From: AV40 sp963817335
Lineage (GTDB): Bacteria > Verrucomicrobiota > Verrucomicrobiia > Chthoniobacterales > UBA10450
Assembly (NCBI GenBank): GCA_963817335.1
Contig: CAWFNX010000001.1
Coordinates: 744,001-808,000 of the forward strand
Direction of reading: 5' to 3'
Length of the DNA stretch: 64,000 nt
Position 1 is the first letter of the stretch; every line of letters begins with the position of its first letter. Below the pieces are notes generated by a model that saw nothing but the letters and a program-made list of their open reading frames with translations, ran no database searches and was not told the DNA's origin. Both the position numbers and the translations under genes were made by a program. This document shows positions 25,385-34,893 of the stretch, piece by piece.

Positions 25385-27514
25385 CTACTTCGCGATCTTC
25401 ATGCCGAGTTCTTTGGCCAAAAAAGCCCACCGGTCGGCGGTTTCTTCGATAATTTTCGTTGTCGGCTTGCCGGCGCCGTGGCCCGCTTTGGTTTCGATGC
25501 GAATCAGCGTCGGTTTGTCGCAACCTTGGGCCGCTTGCAGGGTCGCGGCGAATTTGAAACTGTGCGCCGGCACCACCCGATCATCGTGATCGGCAGTTGT
25601 AATTAATGTCGGCGGGTAGCAGGCCCCCTTCGCAATGTGATGGAGAGGGGAGTAAGCATAGAGAAAAGGGAAATCGTCCGGTTTTTGTGCGCTGCCGTAA
25701 TCGGAAGTCCAGGCCCAGCCGATAGTGAATTTCTCGAATCGGAGCATGTCCATCACGCCCACGTTCGGCAACGCCGCCCCGTAAAGGTCGGGCCGTTGCG
25801 TCATGCACGCGCCTACCAGTAGGCCGCCGTTGCTCCCGCCGCCGATCGCCAGTTTCGGCGTCGAGGTGTATTTGTTGTCGATCAAGTACTGGGCTGCCCC
25901 GATGAAATCGTCGAACACGTTTTGTTTCACGTGCAGCATTCCTGACTCGTGCCATTTCTCGCCGTACTCGCCGCCGCCTCGCAGGTTTGCGACCGCGAGT
26001 ATCCCGCCCATTTCCATCCAAACCAGATTCTCGGGCTTAAACGTCGGTGTCTGTGAAATGTCGAACCCGCCATAACCGTAAAGGAAAGTCGGGTTTTGGC
26101 CGTCGCGTTTCATTCCTTTCTTGTAAGAGATGAACATCGGCACGCGGGTGCCGTCGGCGCTTTTGTAAAATACCTGGTCGGTCGTGTAATCGTCCGGATT
26201 GAATTTTACTTTGGGTTTGAACAGCAACGCGCTGTCGCGCTTGTCGAAATCGTAGCGAAAGATTTCGGTCGGCGCGCTGTAACTGGTAAAGGAGTAAAAC
26301 GTCTCGCGGTCTTTGGTTTTGCCGGTGAATCCGGACGCAGTGCCTAAGCCGGGAAGCTTGATCTCGCCGTCCGACGAACCGTCGCGCTTGAATAATTTCA
26401 CCGCGCTGTGGGCGTCTTTTAGATAAAGGGCGACGAACCGATCGCCGACGCTACTGACTGCTTCGAGCTTGTCTTTCGATTCCGGCACGAGCTCGTCGAC
26501 CTTCGGCGGTAACGGTTTGCAGGTGTTGATCGAGACGATGCGACCGAGCGGGGCATCCAGGTCGGTTCTGAACATGAACACCGGCCCGTCGTTGTCGATG
26601 AACGTGTATTGGGCGTCGGCTTTATCGAGTAGCTCAACCACGTTTGACTTCGGGTCGACCAGGTTCTTGTAAAAGATCCGGTTCTTCGGATCGGTCCCGC
26701 GCTGAACGTTAATGATGAGATAACGCCCGTCGTCGGTGACTTCGGCGTTGAAGAGCCATTCTTTCTGGTCCGCCCGCTCGTAAATTAATTTGTCCTGCGA
26801 TTGCGGGGTGCCGACCTGATGAAAGAACAGTTTGTGATTGTAAACCTGCGACCGCAGCTTGTCTTTCTCGTCCGGTTTGTCATACCGGCTGTAAAAAAAT
26901 CCGCTCCCGTCCTTCTTCCACGACGCGTCCGAAAATTTCACCCAGTCGATCACGTCCGGCCGATCTTTTCCAGTTGCGACGTCGCGGACTTTCCACTGCT
27001 GCCAATCGGAACCAGCGGTGGCGAGGCCGTAAGCCATCAGTTTGGCATCGTCGGTTACGTCCATTCCCCCAAGCGCAATGGTACCGTCTTTGGCCAGCAT
27101 GTTTGGATCGAGCAGCTCGCGCGGCTTTTCAGAAAAGTTGGCTGCGGTAAAAAGCACATTCTGATTTTGGAGACCGGTGTTTTTTGAAAAGAAGTAGTGG
27201 TTGCTTTCCTTAAATGGGACCCCGAACCGCTCGAAATCCCAAACCTCGGTCAGACGCTTTTTGATTTGATCGCGTTCCGGGATCGTGTTCAAAAAATCGA
27301 ACGTGATTTTGTTCTCGGCCTCGATCCATTGCCGGGATTCCGGCGAATCGGGATTTTCGAGCGGCCGATAAGGGTCCGCCACCTTGGCGCCGGGATAATC
27401 GTCGACCTGATCATTTTTCGGCCCTGGGGGATATTTGAATTGCGTTGCCGAGTCTTCGGCGAAAACGATTGCGAGGGGCGCGAATAGAAGCAGCACCAGG
27501 ATTTTCCGAACCAT
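25385..27514 (-). CDS. Prolyl oligopeptidase (peptidase family S9A), secreted
   Basis: The 709-residue protein has a signal peptide (MVRKILVLLLFAPLAIVFA), a seven-blade propeller region and a C-terminal alpha/beta hydrolase domain. The nucleophile is Ser561 in AIGGGSNGGLL. The acid lies in TADHDDRVVPAHS and the histidine is His679 in KAGHGAGKP. RGGGEYGEKWHESG, a family hallmark, is also present. It cleaves short peptides after proline, here probably in the periplasm. Length matches the family (about 690-710). It is monocistronic, with a terminator beyond its 3' end. Confidence 0.95.
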   Translation of the reverse strand: MVRKILVLLLFAPLAIVFAEDSATQFKYPPGPKNDQVDDYPGAKVADPYRPLENPDSPESRQWIEAENKITFDFLNTIPERDQIKKRLTEVWDFERFGVPFKESNHYFFSKNTGLQNQNVLFTAANFSEKPRELLDPNMLAKDGTIALGGMDVTDDAKLMAYGLATAGSDWQQWKVRDVATGKDRPDVIDWVKFSDASWKKDGSGFFYSRYDKPDEKDKLRSQVYNHKLFFHQVGTPQSQDKLIYERADQKEWLFNAEVTDDGRYLIINVQRGTDPKNRIFYKNLVDPKSNVVELLDKADAQYTFIDNDGPVFMFRTDLDAPLGRIVSINTCKPLPPKVDELVPESKDKLEAVSSVGDRFVALYLKDAHSAVKLFKRDGSSDGEIKLPGLGTASGFTGKTKDRETFYSFTSYSAPTEIFRYDFDKRDSALLFKPKVKFNPDDYTTDQVFYKSADGTRVPMFISYKKGMKRDGQNPTFLYGYGGFDISQTPTFKPENLVWMEMGGILAVANLRGGGEYGEKWHESGMLHVKQNVFDDFIGAAQYLIDNKYTSTPKLAIGGGSNGGLLVGACMTQRPDLYGAALPNVGVMDMLRFEKFTIGWAWTSDYGSAQKPDDFPFLYAYSPLHHIAKGACYPPTLITTADHDDRVVPAHSFKFAATLQAAQGCDKPTLIRIETKAGHGAGKPTTKIIEETADRWAFLAKELGMKIAK

Positions 27515-27633
27515 AAAAGCGCCACGAATATGGCGAGGCCTGAAGGCTGGGCAATTATTATTGCCGTGGCGGAAAAAAGAATTCGCTTGCGAACCGCCGT
27601 CTGCTAGAACCCGCGCATCCCACGCGATTGACG

Positions 27634-29022
27634 ATGAAAGCCTTCCTCAGCCGAATCCAGCAACGCGCGTTCGCGCCGGTCGATATCGCGTCGCTGGTGT
27701 TTTTTCGAATTGCCTTTGGGCTGCTGATGGTGTGGGAGGTGTGCCGTTATTTCAGAAACGAATCGATTTACCATTTCTGGATCGAGCCAAAATTTCTATT
27801 CAAATACTACGGCTTTTCGTGGGTCCATCCCTGGCCGGGAGACTGGCTTTATATTCACTGGGCCGTGCTCGGCGTTCTCGCGTTGTTCGTGGCGTTCGGA
27901 TTTTTGTATCGCCTGAGCGCGTCGTTGATGTTCCTCAGCTACGCTTATTTTTTCCTGCTCGATGAAGCGCGTTACGTCAATCACACCTATCTGATTTGTC
28001 TGTATTGCCTGCTGCTGGCGGTTGTTCCTGCGCATCGCGCATTTTCAATTGATGCCCAGTTGCGCCCCTCTTTGCGGTCCGATACTGCGCCGGCCTGGTC
28101 CCTTTGGTTGCTTAGATTTCAAATCGCGGTGGTTTATATTTTCGCCGGATTGGTAAAACTTTCGCCGGACTGGCTTCAGGGCGAGCCGATGCGCTATCGG
28201 TTAGCCCACGCCACAGATGCGCCGCTGGTCGGACAATTCTTCGGTTACGAATGGGTCGTCCACTTGATGACGTATGGCGGTCTGATTTTCGATTTATTTG
28301 CCGTCCCGATGTTGTTGTGGCGGCGAACCCGGCCCGTCGCTTTTTGCGCAGTCGTCCTTTTTCATGTGATCAATGCGCTTTGGGCAATCATCGGAATGTT
28401 CCCGTGGCTGGCGATCGCGGCCAGTGCGCTATTTTTTCCGCCAGATTGGCCGCGACGTATTCTGGAGAAGCTTGAATTCATTCGCCGGCGCAAAACCATT
28501 AAGGAGCCGAAGCCTCCGTCCCATTGGCAACGAGCAGTCATTCTGAGCGGGCTGGCGATTTATGCAGCCATTCAAATTTTCCTCCCGTTGCGCCATCTTC
28601 TGTGGCGGGGCGGCGCCGAATGGACCTGGGCCGAACATCGATTCAGCTGGCGAATGTTCGTGTGGACCTACGCGTCGATCGCTAATTTTTATGTGACGGA
28701 TCCCAATACGGGGAACAGCACGCCGGTGGACCTTTCCGAATTTCTCAGTCCGCGCCAGGCCCCCCAGATGGGTTATCTCCCTGATTTGCCGCTGCAATTT
28801 GCCCATCACCTGGCGGACGTCTTACCGAGATTGGGTCCCAAGCCGCTTCAAGTTCAGGCCCGCATCTATGTCGCGATCAATGGCCGCAAACCGGCTCTAT
28901 ATATAGATCCCCTGGTGGATCTTGCGGCGGAGCCCCGAACGCTCGGACGTCCCCGCTGGTTGCTTCGGAATGATGAGCCGTTGCCGCCGAAGGATCAGCG
29001 GTATCGGATGGATCTCTATTAG
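27634..29022 (+). CDS. HTTM-domain membrane protein (vitamin K gamma-carboxylase-like)
   Basis: I start at the ATG at 27634 rather than a TTG two codons upstream. The 462-residue product matches the HTTM family: VDIASLVFFRIAFGLLMVWE, YFRNESIYHFWIEPKFLFKY then YGF, HWAVLGVLALFVAFGFLYRL, and further membrane helices to about 290. A soluble C-terminal part follows (LLWRGGAEWTWAEHRFSWRM, ending in a positively charged tail). Human members carboxylate glutamates with vitamin K hydroquinone; bacterial ones are largely uncharacterised. It diverges from the prolyl oligopeptidase gene. Confidence 0.88.
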   Translation: MKAFLSRIQQRAFAPVDIASLVFFRIAFGLLMVWEVCRYFRNESIYHFWIEPKFLFKYYGFSWVHPWPGDWLYIHWAVLGVLALFVAFGFLYRLSASLMFLSYAYFFLLDEARYVNHTYLICLYCLLLAVVPAHRAFSIDAQLRPSLRSDTAPAWSLWLLRFQIAVVYIFAGLVKLSPDWLQGEPMRYRLAHATDAPLVGQFFGYEWVVHLMTYGGLIFDLFAVPMLLWRRTRPVAFCAVVLFHVINALWAIIGMFPWLAIAASALFFPPDWPRRILEKLEFIRRRKTIKEPKPPSHWQRAVILSGLAIYAAIQIFLPLRHLLWRGGAEWTWAEHRFSWRMFVWTYASIANFYVTDPNTGNSTPVDLSEFLSPRQAPQMGYLPDLPLQFAHHLADVLPRLGPKPLQVQARIYVAINGRKPALYIDPLVDLAAEPRTLGRPRWLLRNDEPLPPKDQRYRMDLY

Positions 29023-29142
29023 CGCGAAAGAATTGGGCGAAGTTTTGAACGAGTGAACGCCGCTGGCATCGCGGCTGCTTTAACACCCGACGCAAGCTTG
29101 GAGCTCAACAAACTGAATTGAATTAACTCCTCAAGCTTCAGC

Positions 29143-29176
29143 GCGCGGCTGATTAAGTTCGGCCGCGCTTTTTTTT
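29143..29176 (+). terminator. Rho-independent terminator after the HTTM gene
   Basis: The stem GCGCGGC/GCCGCGC (29143-29149, 29162-29168) is followed by eight T. It lies about 120 bases after the HTTM stop. Between here and the RND stop (29177-29346) I see only short inverted repeats and no gene. Confidence 0.88.
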
Positions 29177-29346
29177 GCAACATAACGTTGCATCGAGTTA
29201 ACGGAATAGTCGCTTCGACTTCCCTAATCTTCAGTGATCAAGCCGAGGAGATCGCGCGATTCGTCCGCGATTCCGGTTACAATTTTGCTGAAAATTGTGA
29301 CGATCTCGTGACGAAATCGCCAATCACCGGACGACGTCCGGCGCGA

Positions 29347-32300
29347 TCAACCCTGCTTCCAGCCGTTGCCGTTTCCATCGCCGCCGCGGGCAAGGGCGGG
29401 CTCGAGGTCCGATCCAGCATCGGTATCTTCTGGCGTGCCTTCGAGATCAGGATCCATCAAGGATCTCTCGTGATGCGTTTTCGCGATCAACATGTAGAGC
29501 GATGGAACAATGAAGAGTGTAAAGATTGTTCCGATTGTCATCCCACCGACAAGCACGAGACCGATTGAATTTCGCGCCGCGGCGCCGGCTCCGGTCACAA
29601 GGGTGAGGGGAAAATGACCGGCCACGGTCGCGACGCTCGTCATCATCACTGGACGCAGACGAATCCGGGCAGCTTGGGCGATGGCCGTGAGTTTATCTTT
29701 GCCTTCGCGCTGCAATTCGTTGGCGAATTGCACAATCAAAATTCCATTTTTGGAAACGAGACCGACCAGCGTGACCAGACCGACCTCGGAGTAAATGTTA
29801 AGCGTCGTCGTGAAATGATCGGTGAAAAAGGTTCCGAACGGCATCTTCAGAAACGTGAACAGCAGTGCGCCGAAGATCGCGAGCGGGACTGATCCTAGAA
29901 GAATGATTAGCGGATCGCGGAAGCTGTTGAACTGCGCGGCCAGAACCAGAAAAATCAGAATGATGGCAAGGGTAAAGACCGCGCCGAATTTGCTGCCTTC
30001 GGTGTGGAGCTGACGAGATTCGCCCGTGTAATCGACGATGTAGCCTTTCGGTAAAATTTTCTGCGCCTCGTCCTCGAGAAATTTCAATGTCGTATCGAGC
30101 GAGCGCGTGGGCACACCGCTCAGGGTGACGGCGTTGAGCTGCTGCATGCGATTAAGCGAGCGGGCGACGGTCTTGCGACGGATTGAAGCCACCGTGCTGA
30201 GCGGAATGAGCTGATTGTTCGGACCGGTTACGTAAATGTCTTTGAGCTGCTCCGGATTCAAACGATCGATGCGCTTAACTTGCGGGATAACCTTGTAGCT
30301 GCGGCCGGCGATGTTGAACCAGTTGACGTAATTACCGCCGATAGCGGCAGACAGGTCGCCGCCCACCTTCTGCATGTCCAAACCCATCGATGCGACCTTG
30401 TCGTGGTCAAAGACGATTTCGGATTGCGGCTGATCGATCTTGGTGTCGATGTCCGAAAACTGAAACATGTGCGCCTGCATCGCCTTGCCTTGGAGCTCCT
30501 GGGCAAACTCGAGAATTCGCTCCGGATCCGCGGTCGAAGTGATAACGAAGCTCACCGGAAAATTATCGGCGCCTGGAAGTGCAGCCGGCATGACCGGGAA
30601 CATTCGAATGCCTGGAATACTGCCAAGCTTTTGCTGGATAGGCGGCAGATAATTTTTTGTCGGCGTCTTGCGCACACCCCACGGCTTCAAAACCATTCCG
30701 CCAAAACCGTTGTCGGGAAATGTCAGTTGAAACGTGAACCTTACGTCCGGAACATCGGCAAAAATTTTGCCAGCAGCATCGGCGTAGCGAATCGTGTCGT
30801 CGATCGTTGCGTTCGCCGGCGCAGTCATGATGCCGAAGATCACGCTTTGATCTTCTTGCGGAGCCAGCTCGCGCGGCGACATGTACCAAAAGAGCGCGCC
30901 CAAAAGCGACAGACCGATCCAAACTGTGTAAACGGCCGGTCGCGCGGCCAGCGTGCGATCGAGGTGGCTGCCATACCAATCGCGGAACCGATCGAACGTC
31001 CGAGTGACGAGACCGCTGAAGCCGGTTTCCACGTGTTCCGCGCGCAGCAAATTCGCACACATCACCGGCGACAGAACAAGTGCAACGACGCCGGAAATGA
31101 AAACGGCGCCGGCGAGCGTTAGCGCAAATTCTCGAAAAAGCGCGCCAGTCAATCCGCCCTGTAACGCGATTGGTGTGTAAACCGCGGCCAGCGTAATCGT
31201 CATCGCGATAATCGGACCGACCAATTCACGTGCGCCGACCAGCGCTGCGTTCATGCGCGACATTCCCTCGCGCATGTGGCGCTCGATATTCTCGACAACG
31301 ACAATCGCGTCATCGACTACAAGTCCGACCGAGAGCACGATCGCGAGCAGCGTCAGCAGGTTCAACGTGAAGCCGAACAACTGCATTAAAAAGAGTGCGC
31401 CAATCAGCGAAATCGGGATCGCGACAACCGGCACGACAACGGACCGGAAAGAGCCGAGAAACAAAAAGATAACGATCATCACGATCAGCAAAGTGTCGAT
31501 CAAAGTTTTTACGACCTCGTGGATCGCATCATTGATGTAAGCGGTCGCGTCGTAGGCCATTTCCGCCTGCATGCCAGTTGGCAATTCTTTTTTGATCTGC
31601 TCGAGCTCGGTGCGCACGCGCTTGATCACGTCGATTGAGTTCGCGTTGGGCAAAACCCAGATGCCCATGAAAACGGCTTTCTTGCCGGAGAAACGGACTT
31701 CCGTGTTGTAATCCTCAGATCCGAGCACGACATCCGCGATGTCGCTGATGCGAATCAGGTTTCCTTTGTCCTGGCGGACGACGAGTTGCTTGAATTGATC
31801 AGCCGTGTGCAGGTCGGTGTTAGCGGTAAGATTGACTTGCAACAGCGAACCCTTGGTGTTGCCGACTGCAGCCAGGTAATTGTTTCGCGCGAGCGCGTCG
31901 CGTACTTGGGCCGGGCTGATATTCAAAGCGGCCATCCGCTCAGGTTTAAGCCAGATGCGCATCGCGAACGTGCGGCCACCCAGAATGTCAGCTCGCTGTA
32001 CCCCGCTGATCGAAGTCAGCCGAGGTTGAACCAATCGAACCAGGTAATCGGTGACCTCGTTAGGCTGCAGAATATCGGACGTGAAACTTAAGTAGGCCGA
32101 GGCGATCTGCGAATCGGCCGGGATAATAGTAATTACCGGAATCTGCGATTCGGGCGGCAAAAAATTACGGACGGCATCTACTTTCGAGCTGATGTCCGAA
32201 AGCGCCTTATTCGCGTCGTAATTCAATTTCAGGCGCGCCGTGATCGTGGAAACGCCTTGTTGGCTTTGCGATTGGAGGTAATCGATGCCGTCAGCGGCGG

Positions 32301-32517
32301 CGATCGCGCGTTCAAGCGGCGTAGTGATAAAACCGCGCACCAACTCCGCATCCGCGCCCACGTAGATGGTTGTCACGGTGATCGCAGCGATATCGCTGCG
32401 CGGATATTGACGCACGTTGATCGTCTTCATCGCCTGCAAGCCGGCAATGAGGATCACAAGGCTGACTACTATCGCCAGGACCGGCCGCTTGATGAAAAGA
32501 TCGGTGAATGATTTCAT
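29347..32517 (-). CDS. RND efflux permease (HAE1/AcrB-type)
   Basis: The 1056-residue inner-membrane pump begins FIKRPVLAIVVSLVILIAGL and has twelve predicted helices around two large periplasmic domains. The proton-relay acidic pair is in VGLVVDDAIVVVENIERH. The pattern ITLAAVYTPIAL and the second-half VSKNGILIVQFANELQ are typical of AcrB/MexB. It exports hydrophobic drugs or other amphiphiles with an adaptor and an outer-membrane channel. The adaptor gene is 82 bases upstream on the same strand, after a repeat array; no TolC-type gene is in the window. Confidence 0.95.
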   Translation of the reverse strand: MKSFTDLFIKRPVLAIVVSLVILIAGLQAMKTINVRQYPRSDIAAITVTTIYVGADAELVRGFITTPLERAIAAADGIDYLQSQSQQGVSTITARLKLNYDANKALSDISSKVDAVRNFLPPESQIPVITIIPADSQIASAYLSFTSDILQPNEVTDYLVRLVQPRLTSISGVQRADILGGRTFAMRIWLKPERMAALNISPAQVRDALARNNYLAAVGNTKGSLLQVNLTANTDLHTADQFKQLVVRQDKGNLIRISDIADVVLGSEDYNTEVRFSGKKAVFMGIWVLPNANSIDVIKRVRTELEQIKKELPTGMQAEMAYDATAYINDAIHEVVKTLIDTLLIVMIVIFLFLGSFRSVVVPVVAIPISLIGALFLMQLFGFTLNLLTLLAIVLSVGLVVDDAIVVVENIERHMREGMSRMNAALVGARELVGPIIAMTITLAAVYTPIALQGGLTGALFREFALTLAGAVFISGVVALVLSPVMCANLLRAEHVETGFSGLVTRTFDRFRDWYGSHLDRTLAARPAVYTVWIGLSLLGALFWYMSPRELAPQEDQSVIFGIMTAPANATIDDTIRYADAAGKIFADVPDVRFTFQLTFPDNGFGGMVLKPWGVRKTPTKNYLPPIQQKLGSIPGIRMFPVMPAALPGADNFPVSFVITSTADPERILEFAQELQGKAMQAHMFQFSDIDTKIDQPQSEIVFDHDKVASMGLDMQKVGGDLSAAIGGNYVNWFNIAGRSYKVIPQVKRIDRLNPEQLKDIYVTGPNNQLIPLSTVASIRRKTVARSLNRMQQLNAVTLSGVPTRSLDTTLKFLEDEAQKILPKGYIVDYTGESRQLHTEGSKFGAVFTLAIILIFLVLAAQFNSFRDPLIILLGSVPLAIFGALLFTFLKMPFGTFFTDHFTTTLNIYSEVGLVTLVGLVSKNGILIVQFANELQREGKDKLTAIAQAARIRLRPVMMTSVATVAGHFPLTLVTGAGAAARNSIGLVLVGGMTIGTIFTLFIVPSLYMLIAKTHHERSLMDPDLEGTPEDTDAGSDLEPALARGGDGNGNGWKQG

Positions 32518-32524
32518 GCGCTAA

Positions 32525-32592
32525 TTTCGAAATCCGAATTTAGTCATTCGAATTTTAGAAATTGTTTCGGATTTCGACATTCGAGTTTCGGA
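32525..32592. repeat. Heptamer array (TTCGNNN family) between adaptor and permease
   Basis: At 32565-32592 the units TTTCGGA, TTTCGAC, ATTCGAG and TTTCGGA follow with period 7. On the left, TTTCGAAATCCGAATT and ATTCGAA give the opposite orientation, so the whole has rough dyad symmetry. It resembles the array at 52880-53004. Confidence 0.7.
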
Positions 32593-32599
32593 ATTTTTC

Positions 32600-32908
32600 T
32601 TAGGAATCTGCCGGCGTCGGATTTAACTCCGGTTTGGGCGCGAGATCGTTGTTGACGGTGACCGGCGTTCCGTTACGGAGTTTGAAAACTCCAGTGCTGA
32701 CAATCTCGTCTCCGGCTTTCAGTCCCTGGGTCACCGAAACAAAATCTCCTCGCGCTTCGCCAATTCGGACAAATGCCTGTCGCAGGGTTTGCGATTCCTT
32801 GCCGGTCTTCTCGTCCTTCTTTTTGTCGATCACGAAAACCGAATCGCCGTAGGGCGCATAGGAAACCGCGCTACCCGGAATCACGAGCGTCTTGCTTTTC
32901 TCCGGCAA
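32600..32908 (-). CDS. RND adaptor, C-terminal part (frameshifted off the main gene)
   Basis: This 102-residue frame reads PEKSKTLVIPGSAVSYAPYG, then DSVFVID and FVRIGEARGDFVSVTQGLKA, the last beta-domain and membrane-proximal part of a MexA/AcrA adaptor. It should follow FVKVE of the frame ending at 32871: VVLPEKSK is reached by removing one C near 32911-32916. It is therefore not a separate gene in the ancestral state. Confidence 0.75.
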   Translation of the reverse strand: MPEKSKTLVIPGSAVSYAPYGDSVFVIDKKKDEKTGKESQTLRQAFVRIGEARGDFVSVTQGLKAGDEIVSTGVFKLRNGTPVTVNNDLAPKPELNPTPADS

Positions 32909-33935
32909 TACAACGTTCGACCTTCACAAACATTCCCGGTTTCAGCGCGTGGTCTGGATTTTCGAACGTCGCCTGCAGAATTACGTTGCGCGTCACCGTG
33001 TCGACCATCGAATTCAACGCGGTCAATTTGCCTTCGAATTCGCGGCCCGGCACCGCATCGGTGCGCACACGTGCTTCCAATCCGGGCGTGAGTTTCGATA
33101 ATTCCTGTTGTGGCAGCGCAAAGTCGACATATACCGGATCGAGCGCAGTCAATGCCACGATTGGCTGCCGGGCATCGATCGATTGACCCACATTGACCTG
33201 GCGGATGCCGAGCTGACCATCGAAGGGCGCGCGAAGCTCTTTTTTGGTAATGAACGCGCGCATATTATCTACTGCGCCTTGTTTCTGACCAAACGCGGAT
33301 TGCGCAGCGTCCAGCTCTTGCTTGGAGACTACTTTTCGTGCAGCCAAATCGCGCTCGCGCTGAAGATTGGCGCGAGCCAACTCCAAATCCGCTTCTGCCG
33401 TATGCAGTTGTGCCGTCTCGGCCGAACTGTCGAGCCTCACCAGCACTTCGCCTTTCTTCGCTTCGCCGCCGTTTTGAAAATTGACCTGCGCGACGACGCC
33501 GCCGAGTTCGGCCGCAATCACTGCGCCTTGGACGGCTGAGATTGAGCCGACGGACGAAAGGGCGGGAGCCCAGTCTTCTTCTTTCACTACTGCACTGGTG
33601 ACGGTGGTCGCCGGCGGCGCCATTTTGGCGGCCATCGCGCCCATCGCGCGAAACTGCAGCGCCTTCATGTCGATCAACAGAAGGAAAATCGCCAGGACGG
33701 CAAAGATCGCGCCGGACAGTGTGCGTCCCGAACGAAACCGCCGAAGCGCAATAAACCCGAACCAGATGACGAGCGCCGTCGCGACGGTGATCACGATGAG
33801 CATCATCGGCTGGCCGAGTTTTACTAAAGCGAAAACTGCAGCAGCGATGATCAACGCGTAGATCGCCGGCCGGATCCAACGGGTCCATTTCTTCTGCTTT
33901 TGATCGAGAGTAGTTGGTTTCAAAACGTCATGCAT
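32871..33935 (-). CDS. RND periplasmic adaptor (membrane-fusion protein), main part
   Basis: The N-terminus holds three hydrophobic segments (WIRPAIYALIIAAAVFALVK, LIVITVATALVIWFGFIAL, LSGAIFAVLAIFLLL), more than the single anchor usual for MFPs. The classical parts follow: lipoyl half-motifs (AELGGVVAQVNFQNGGEAKK, ELRAPFDGQLGIRQVNVGQS), a coiled hairpin, and the beta-barrel (LDPVYVDFALPQQEL). The frame ends RCIAGEKQDARDSG after a one-base shift; the true C-terminus is in the frame to 32600. The gene overlaps the TetR gene by eight bases. Rejoined length is about 445. Confidence 0.85.
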   Translation of the reverse strand: MHDVLKPTTLDQKQKKWTRWIRPAIYALIIAAAVFALVKLGQPMMLIVITVATALVIWFGFIALRRFRSGRTLSGAIFAVLAIFLLLIDMKALQFRAMGAMAAKMAPPATTVTSAVVKEEDWAPALSSVGSISAVQGAVIAAELGGVVAQVNFQNGGEAKKGEVLVRLDSSAETAQLHTAEADLELARANLQRERDLAARKVVSKQELDAAQSAFGQKQGAVDNMRAFITKKELRAPFDGQLGIRQVNVGQSIDARQPIVALTALDPVYVDFALPQQELSKLTPGLEARVRTDAVPGREFEGKLTALNSMVDTVTRNVILQATFENPDHALKPGMFVKVERCIAGEKQDARDSG

Positions 33936-34560
33936 AATTTGCTTCGGTTTCGAGCTTGAACAACGACCGCCAAAGTCTTCGAGTCACTCCGAGTTGTTTT
34001 GCGCGGCGTTCGGCCGCGGTCATTTCCTGCGGCTGGAGGATATCGAGCATCAACATTCCGCGCGCGACCGCGAAAATCAGTTCCGCCAGTTCGCGCGGGG
34101 TTTGCCCATTGGCCGCGTTTTGTCCTTCCGGTGAGCGGGCAATCAGTTTGGTCACGCCGTCCATCGCGGTGTTCAAAACATCGCGCACCAGGTCGGCTAC
34201 CGGCGGATTGCGCGACGCTTCAGCATAAAGATCGACCACGAACGCCGAAAGAACGCGCGGTTCTTTTTCCGCGCAGTGCGCCGTAAAAATAATTTCCAAC
34301 GATTCGAGTAGCGTCGGCACCTGTCCCGCCCGCTCAAGCAAATCAGAAATCTCCTTCTTGTGCCGGTCGGCCATGGCCGCGATCACGGCCTCTTTATTTT
34401 GAAAATAGCGGTAGATCAGACCGACGCTGATTCCGGCTTCGGCGCTGATGTCGTGCATGCTGGCCTGATGAAATCCGCGTTTTGCAAAGCAGACGACGGC
34501 GGCCTCCAGGATCTGGGTCCGGCGATCGAGCGTTGCGGGTTCTGCGACAGTCTGAGACAT
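33928..34560 (-). CDS. TetR/AcrR-family repressor of the efflux operon
   Basis: The 210-residue protein has the TetR HTH: ILEAAVVCFAKRGFHQASMH then DISAEAGISVGLIYRYFQNK, followed by an all-helical ligand domain. A perfect 28 bp palindrome (34569-34596) lies nine bases before its start. The order is tetR, adaptor, RND pump on the minus strand, with overlapping or close genes, so the repressor is the first gene of the operon it controls and probably regulates itself. Confidence 0.93.
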   Translation of the reverse strand: MSQTVAEPATLDRRTQILEAAVVCFAKRGFHQASMHDISAEAGISVGLIYRYFQNKEAVIAAMADRHKKEISDLLERAGQVPTLLESLEIIFTAHCAEKEPRVLSAFVVDLYAEASRNPPVADLVRDVLNTAMDGVTKLIARSPEGQNAANGQTPRELAELIFAVARGMLMLDILQPQEMTAAERRAKQLGVTRRLWRSLFKLETEANYA

Positions 34561-34568
34561 CGAGCCAA

Positions 34569-34596
34569 GACAATGAATGAACGTTCATTCATTGTC
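34569..34596. promoter_or_regulatory. TetR-type operator: perfect 28 bp palindrome
   Basis: The left half GACAATGAATGAAC is followed by its exact complement, giving 14+14 symmetric bases with the centre between 34582 and 34583. The core TGAATGAACGTTCATTCA is a common TetR/AcrR-type operator. It lies between the tetR start (34560) and the small gene ending at 34611. Confidence 0.9.
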
Positions 34597-34610
34597 AAAC
34601 GGCCCTCGAA

Positions 34611-34799
34611 TCACGAGGCAATCTGCACTTCCGCGTGCCGGTCAATCGTCTTCCTGCTTGTTTGCAGCGGCTGCTCGGCAAATTGCCAGATCGAGACAAT
34701 CACACTGAGCAATACCAGCCCGTAGACGGCCACTTCGAGAATGTTCCGGCTCTTTTCTTCCGACTGCACCAGCAACCTGTAAGTATATTTGTTTTTCAT
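34611..34799 (-). CDS. Small single-span membrane protein (62 aa)
   Basis: The product starts MKNKYTYRLLVQSEEKSRN and has one helix, ILEVAVYGLVLLSVIVSIWQ, then a short polar tail. The upstream sequence (minus strand GAGGAAAGGGAAAC before ATG) is a good ribosome-binding site. It is too short for homology by eye. Its position, 15 bases upstream of the tetR operator on the same strand, could make it part of or independent from the efflux operon. Confidence 0.6.
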   Translation of the reverse strand: MKNKYTYRLLVQSEEKSRNILEVAVYGLVLLSVIVSIWQFAEQPLQTSRKTIDRHAEVQIAS

Positions 34800-34893
34800 G
34801 TTTCCCTTTCCTCAGAACGCTTCCGAGGATCCCTTTTGTCTAAATTGACTGCGGGTTATCGTTAGCGTTCAAATATTTGGATGCGATGGGACA

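Noticed and set aside
25386..25589. Plus-strand frames at the 3' end of the prolyl oligopeptidase gene
   Set aside because: Shadows of the real gene; the terminator at 25352 ends plus-strand transcription.
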